Source: Nitrospirae bacterium GWC2_57_9
GTDB lineage: Bacteria > Nitrospirota > UBA9217
DNA length: 8,061 nt
Assembly (NCBI GenBank): GCA_001805085.1
Contig: MHEA01000030.1
Location: 1,104-9,164, forward strand
Reading direction: 5' to 3'
Shown here: piece by piece, positions 4,867 through 8,061 of the stretch
How positions within the stretch are numbered: position 1 is the first letter of the stretch
How the letters are laid out: each line of letters opens with the position of its first letter
Program-made: the position numbers and the translations under genes
The notes under the pieces: model-generated
What the model was told of the DNA's origin: nothing
The model's input: the letters and a program-made list of their open reading frames with translations, nothing else
Databases searched by the model: none

Positions 4867-6789
4867 TCACTCGCTTCCCGGATACTTCGGCAGGAACTGC
4901 TTATAGCCCTGCATCGCCTTTTCCGCGCAGTCCGGGCAGATGCCGTGCGTGAATTCCGCTTGCGAATGCGCACTGATGTACGCCTCTATCTGGTTCCAGT
5001 ATCCCTTGTCATCGCGGATCTTCTTGCAGGAGGCGCAGATCGGGAGCAGCCCGCTCAGCGCCTTGATCTCCGCGAGCGCCTGCTGCAGCTCCTGGATCAG
5101 CTTTTCGCGCTCGTCCCCGGTGCGCCGTTGTTTCAGGATCCTCCACATGCTGTCCATGAACAGCGTGATCTGGCGCATGTCCGACTCGTCGTACGGTTCT
5201 TCTTTGTTCCCTACGCCCGTTACGCCGACGATTCGGTCCCCGTCGAAGATCGGGACCCCGAGATGACGGACAAGATGGAAATGACCTTCCGGGTAGCCCT
5301 TTTTCCCCGTCAGGGACTGGTAATCGTTGTGAAGCACCGCCCCCCGGGTGCGGATGCTGTCCGCCCAGATCCCCGCCTCCGCCAAAGGGTATTGGTGGTC
5401 CTGGACTGCTGTGCAGATCTTCAGGACATCCCGGGACCAGGAATGCAACTGGAGGGTGCCTTCCTCTTCATTGAAGAAATGCAGGTAACCGCCCCTGCTT
5501 CTCGTGAGCCTGACCGCTTCTTCCAGGGCGAAGTCGCTCAGTTCCTTTTCGGTCGCGAATTTCATCTGGGTCAGTTTCAGCAGCGTGCTCAGCCTGTCTT
5601 CATCCAGTTTTACTGAATCATCAGCCCGTTTCCGGTCAGTGATATCGTTGAACACGACTGCGAACTGCCCTTTTTGCGGACTGAACGCCCATACATCGTA
5701 GTGGCGTTTCAGTTCCTTCGAGTAGTTCTGATAGGCCACCGGCTTTCCGGTTCGGGCAACGCTGTCGTACACATCGATCCAATATTGTTCGGTCCCGGGC
5801 ATGACTTCTCTGACGGTCTTCCCGATCAGGCTCGCTGCTGTAGCGCCGGTCAGCCTTTCAAAGGCGGGGTTGATCTCGAGGAACCGGTAATCGACTGCCC
5901 TGCCCTGTTCGTCGTAGATCATCTCATGCAGGGCGAACCCGGCGATCATGTTCTCGAACAGCTGGCGGTCCCTGGCCTCGCTTCTCTGAAGCGCTTCTTC
6001 GGACCGCTTTCGCTCGGTGATATCCGTGAACGTCACGACGGCGCCGACGACCCTGCCGTTCCGCCGTTGCGGGAAGGAGCGGATCTCCGCGGGAAAGCTC
6101 GACCCGTCGGCCCGCCAGAGCACCTCGTCCTGGAAGTGTGTCCCCTTGCCCTGATAAAAGGCCTGGTAGATCCGGCATGCCTTTACCGGGTAGGGGCTGC
6201 CGTCGTTCCGGGAATGATGGATCAGACAATGCATGTTCCGGCCGATCAGTCGGTCGGGGCTCTCGTAGCCGAGCAGCTGCAGGCACGCGGGATTGCAGAA
6301 CGTGCAGGCGCCGGTCAGGTCGATGCCGTAAATGGCCTGGCCCGTCGATTCCAGGAGCAGTCTGAACTTTTCCTCGCTCTCCTGGAGCATCTCCTGCGAC
6401 CTTTTCCGCTCGGTGCTGTCGATCAGGATGCCGCGCATGCCCTGTACGCGGCCATCGACCACGATCGGCGAGGAATACACGGTGAGGGGGAAGGTCGTGC
6501 CGTCGCTGCGGAGTGCGGTGTATTCCTCGCCGCGCGACGTCTCTCCCTGGAGGATGCGCAGCACGGCCGCTTGCACGCGGATCCGGTCTTCGTGAACGAT
6601 CGACTGAAGGAGGTTGAATCCCCGCTCGATCGCCTCCGGAGGATACCCGAAGAACGACAGGGCCGTCTTGTTGGCGTAGGTCAGATTGCCCTTCAGGTCG
6701 GCTTCGTAGATCCCCTGCGGCAGCATGTCCGCCATGTCGGGAAATCCGCTCCGGGTGGACGCTTCCTGCGTTGTCTTGCTGTGGCTCAT
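4867..6789 (-). CDS. PAS-PAS-PAS-GAF sensory protein with C-terminal four-cysteine module, no catalytic output (640 aa)
   Basis: Cytosolic multi-domain sensor; no signal peptide or membrane helix is visible. PAS1 spans about 18-130 (QGIYEADLKGNLTYANKTAL to IDSTERKR), PAS2 about 140-263 (ending FTDITERKRSEE) and PAS3 about 272-390 (ending FNDITDRKRADD). Each closes with the typical PAC D-x-T-(E/D)-RKR. A GAF domain follows at about 405-555, with KKGYPEGH, HLGVPIFDGDRIVGVTGVGN and KEEPYDE motifs. A predicted coiled coil (about 557-580) leads to a tail with Cys585 and Cys588 (CASC) and Cys618 and Cys621 (CPDC), plus His615, likely a zinc site. No HisKA/HATPase, GGDEF, EAL or helix-turn-helix is present, so the output must be through partners or the tail. 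The start at 6789 has GGGGGA about 8 nt upstream. It lies 133 bp after the DUF386 gene on the same strand. Ligands are unknown. Confidence 0.93.
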   Translation of the reverse strand: MSHSKTTQEASTRSGFPDMADMLPQGIYEADLKGNLTYANKTALSFFGYPPEAIERGFNLLQSIVHEDRIRVQAAVLRILQGETSRGEEYTALRSDGTTFPLTVYSSPIVVDGRVQGMRGILIDSTERKRSQEMLQESEEKFRLLLESTGQAIYGIDLTGACTFCNPACLQLLGYESPDRLIGRNMHCLIHHSRNDGSPYPVKACRIYQAFYQGKGTHFQDEVLWRADGSSFPAEIRSFPQRRNGRVVGAVVTFTDITERKRSEEALQRSEARDRQLFENMIAGFALHEMIYDEQGRAVDYRFLEINPAFERLTGATAASLIGKTVREVMPGTEQYWIDVYDSVARTGKPVAYQNYSKELKRHYDVWAFSPQKGQFAVVFNDITDRKRADDSVKLDEDRLSTLLKLTQMKFATEKELSDFALEEAVRLTRSRGGYLHFFNEEEGTLQLHSWSRDVLKICTAVQDHQYPLAEAGIWADSIRTRGAVLHNDYQSLTGKKGYPEGHFHLVRHLGVPIFDGDRIVGVTGVGNKEEPYDESDMRQITLFMDSMWRILKQRRTGDEREKLIQELQQALAEIKALSGLLPICASCKKIRDDKGYWNQIEAYISAHSQAEFTHGICPDCAEKAMQGYKQFLPKYPGSE

Positions 6790-6922
6790 TCCCTGTTCCC
6801 CCGGTTTGGTCAGTGAGGATTTCTCTTATTCCGGTCGACTAAACGAACTTCTCTCAGCATAGGAAAAATATCTCTTGCAAAGGAGCAGTATTCGCAGAGA
6901 AAAACAGGCTGAGATAACTTAC
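6790..6922. other. Gap between DUF386 gene and sensor gene, with an inverted repeat
   Basis: TCTCAGC (6852-6858) and GCTGAGA (6908-6914) are perfect reverse complements 49 nt apart. The region is AT-rich around TATTTTTCC on the minus strand and must carry either a promoter for the sensor gene or readthrough from upstream. I found no pair of -35/-10 boxes at normal spacing and no sigma54 -24/-12 match. Confidence 0.35.
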
Positions 6923-7381
6923 TTAGACCGCGACCTTGACCACGATCTTGTGGACAGGCGAGGGTTTTCCCGCTGCAAGCTTCGGTGCGTGCCCGTCCTC
7001 GGGATAGAGGACCGCGGCATGACCGGCCTGAAGCAGGAGCGGCGTCCATTGACCCTGCGGCGCTCTCCCGAAGGCGATATCCTTGTCCTCATCATAAGCC
7101 TCAGTCACCTCTATCCGCTGCGAGGGCACCCAGCCGATGACCTCCTCGCCCGCAACAATGAACTGAATATCGATATACTTCCGGTGATATTCGAAGGCCG
7201 GTTCTGCAGCCGGCGTTGTTTCGTACCGCTGCACGATGGCAAAGACGCGGTCGCCGTCGATCTCGACCCTGCCGTCGGCCAGAACGCGGATATCGCTCCG
7301 CTGCAGGAACTCGATGCCGGTCTTGAGACGGGCAGGCAAGGTTGCCTGAAGCCCGAGCTGTTTCACGTGGGAAACGATCAT
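6923..7381 (-). CDS. YhcH/YjgK/YiaL family protein (DUF386) (152 aa)
   Basis: A single-domain cupin-like protein of the family that includes E. coli YhcH, YiaL and EbgC. Those are linked to sugar or sialic-acid metabolism and sugar anomer or epimer conversion, though several members lack a proven activity. Conserved features are FEYHRKYIDIQ (63-73, Glu64 and His66 as likely metal ligands), VAGEEVIGW (76-84), LYPEDGHAPKL (125-135, with His131) and the closing VHKIVVKV (143-150). The length is standard. The start at 7381 has GGGAG a few bases upstream, inside the 16-bp gap to the TPR gene, so the two genes are probably cotranscribed. No sugar kinase, transporter or lyase gene is nearby to suggest a substrate. 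Family call confident, reaction unassigned. Confidence 0.9.
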   Translation of the reverse strand: MIVSHVKQLGLQATLPARLKTGIEFLQRSDIRVLADGRVEIDGDRVFAIVQRYETTPAAEPAFEYHRKYIDIQFIVAGEEVIGWVPSQRIEVTEAYDEDKDIAFGRAPQGQWTPLLLQAGHAAVLYPEDGHAPKLAAGKPSPVHKIVVKVAV

Positions 7382-7397
7382 GCCTCTCCCTTGTTCC

Positions 7398-7952
7398 TTA
7401 TCGTTTTTTTGACGGTGATTCCTTCTTTGAAAAGTGAAGGACCATACCGATATATTTATTAATGGGGTTGGAGCGGCCCAGGAACGACAACAATGGTTTC
7501 TTTCTTGGGCCCAGTTCGCGCAATTCCTTCCGGATCTCGCTGTTCCTACTGTCGTATTTCAGGCCTTTTTGAAACGAATCGATGGCGTCCTTTTTTTTGC
7601 CTGCCGCCACTAATGCCTTTCCCAGATTCAGAAACAGCACCGGGTAGAGAACGTCCTCGCCGGAAAGGGCCTCTTTCTTGAGCAGAGACAGTGCCCTCTT
7701 GCATGTTTCAACGCCGCTGCGATACCGTTTATCCACGATCGCCTGGAGGGACCCATAATAGGAGAGGATATATGCATCTTCAGGGTAGTGGACCGTCGCC
7801 TGCTGCAGCAGGCTGAAGGCGGCCTTTTGCTTACCGTTTCGCAGATGGCCCTTTGCGGCGCGAAGATACTCAGCCGGGGACAGGTGCCGCACCTGCTCTA
7901 TCGGGACCAGTTCTCCGGAGCCTTCGGGCTTTTTGTTCTCTCCCTTGCTCAT
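7398..7952 (-). CDS. Tetratricopeptide-repeat protein (184 aa)
   Basis: Small soluble TPR protein, probably a protein-interaction scaffold. Three helical hairpin repeats can be seen at about residues 26-59 (AEYLRAAKGHLRNGKQKAAF...YPED), 60-95 (AYILSYYGSLQAIVDKRYRSG...ALSLL) and 103-137 (YPVLFLNLGKALVAAGKKKDAI...). The third carries the A-x-x-F/L-x-x-x-L spacing most clearly. The tail contains LSFLGRSNPINKYIGMVL (155-172) and a lysine-rich end; a similar S-N/H-P-x-NKY-x-G motif is, as I recall, common after TPRs in Geobacter-like proteins. No signal peptide is present. The start at 7952 lacks a clear Shine-Dalgarno, and the best promoter boxes abut the ATG. It is followed after 16 bp by the DUF386 gene. 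Partner and process are unknown. Confidence 0.85.
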   Translation of the reverse strand: MSKGENKKPEGSGELVPIEQVRHLSPAEYLRAAKGHLRNGKQKAAFSLLQQATVHYPEDAYILSYYGSLQAIVDKRYRSGVETCKRALSLLKKEALSGEDVLYPVLFLNLGKALVAAGKKKDAIDSFQKGLKYDSRNSEIRKELRELGPRKKPLLSFLGRSNPINKYIGMVLHFSKKESPSKKR

Positions 7953-7958
7953 GGAACC

Positions 7959-7986
7959 ATTCTATCATAGCCCTCGTCCGGAACAA
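7959..7986 (-). promoter_or_regulatory. Candidate promoter abutting the TPR gene start (possible leaderless mRNA)
   Basis: On the minus strand TTGTTC (7986-7981) lies 16 nt before TAGAAT (7964-7959), which matches the -10 consensus at five of six positions. An overlapping TATGAT (7969-7964) is also possible. Only 6 to 11 nt separate these boxes from the ATG at 7952, so the transcript would have almost no leader. The -35 match is weak, and the call rests on sequence pattern alone. Confidence 0.3.
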
Positions 7987-8061
7987 ACGGAATTATCGTG
8001 TTTAACCGTTGGACGGTGAGAAGCGCAATGATAATGGCCCAAACGCCAAGCCCAGTTCATG

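Noticed and set aside
4524..4973. N-terminal extension of the DUF2892-like protein to about 217 residues
   Set aside because: The extra residues come partly from the sensor gene read in the wrong frame and partly from non-coding DNA. They are basic and low-complexity, with no supporting ribosome site.
5674..6816. Long plus-strand open frame (380 codons) opposite the PAS-GAF gene
   Set aside because: Composition-driven shadow; the minus strand encodes clear PAS, GAF and cysteine motifs through the whole stretch.
6790..6922. Sigma54 promoter upstream of the sensor gene (TTGCAA on the minus strand)
   Set aside because: No GG dinucleotide stands at the required distance upstream, so the -24 element is missing.
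8013..8061. Possible divergent plus-strand gene start near the right edge (ATGATAATGGCCC)
   Set aside because: Only about a dozen codons are in view; a weak GGTGAG precedes it, but there is too little sequence to support a gene.

Overview
The window looks like chromosomal DNA of a GC-rich, Gram-negative, probably anaerobic or subsurface bacterium of the Desulfobacterota/Nitrospirota kind. This rests on three things: a PAS/PAS/PAS/GAF sensor protein with a C-terminal CASCKK...CPDC module of a type I associate with those phyla, non-coding repeat fragments typical of them (the 'cattcccagcgcagtgaggaatc' and 'ctccgtgtct...ggctttgtgtgag' kinds), and codon use dominated by G/C at third positions. 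No tRNA, rRNA, CRISPR array, transposase or phage gene is visible, and the lineage is an inference.

Layout. At the left edge is the last 42 codons of a plus-strand VOC (glyoxalase-like) protein, which converges on a minus-strand aldo/keto reductase (159-1127). Next comes about 450 bp without a convincing gene. It holds two dispersed-repeat remnants, a candidate promoter with an extended -10 box, and a leader with crossing inverted repeats. The plus-strand pair thrC (1575-2921) and a cystathionine gamma-synthase-like gene (2914-4122) overlaps by 8 bp and ends at a strong A/T-flanked terminator (4183-4213). The right half is all on the minus strand. Read 5' to 3' it is a TPR protein (7952-7398), a YhcH/YjgK/YiaL-family (DUF386) protein (7381-6923), the PAS-GAF sensor (6789-4867) and a small DUF2892-like membrane protein (4523-4320). 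It runs towards the same terminator from the other side.

Main point. The thrC and CGS-like proteins both resemble, over their whole length and as I recall those sequences, the plastid enzymes of plants more than the usual bacterial ThrC and MetB. In plants both enzymes consume O-phosphohomoserine, which is the threonine/methionine branch point, whereas textbook bacterial methionine synthesis uses acylated homoserine. Finding both plant-type enzymes translationally coupled in a bacterium suggests a compact phosphohomoserine branch-point operon. This is inferred from motifs and synteny; the substrate has not been shown.

The other genes are ordinary members of known families. The sensor protein is notable for having three PAS domains and a GAF domain but no recognisable kinase, cyclase or other catalytic output, only the C-terminal four-cysteine module.
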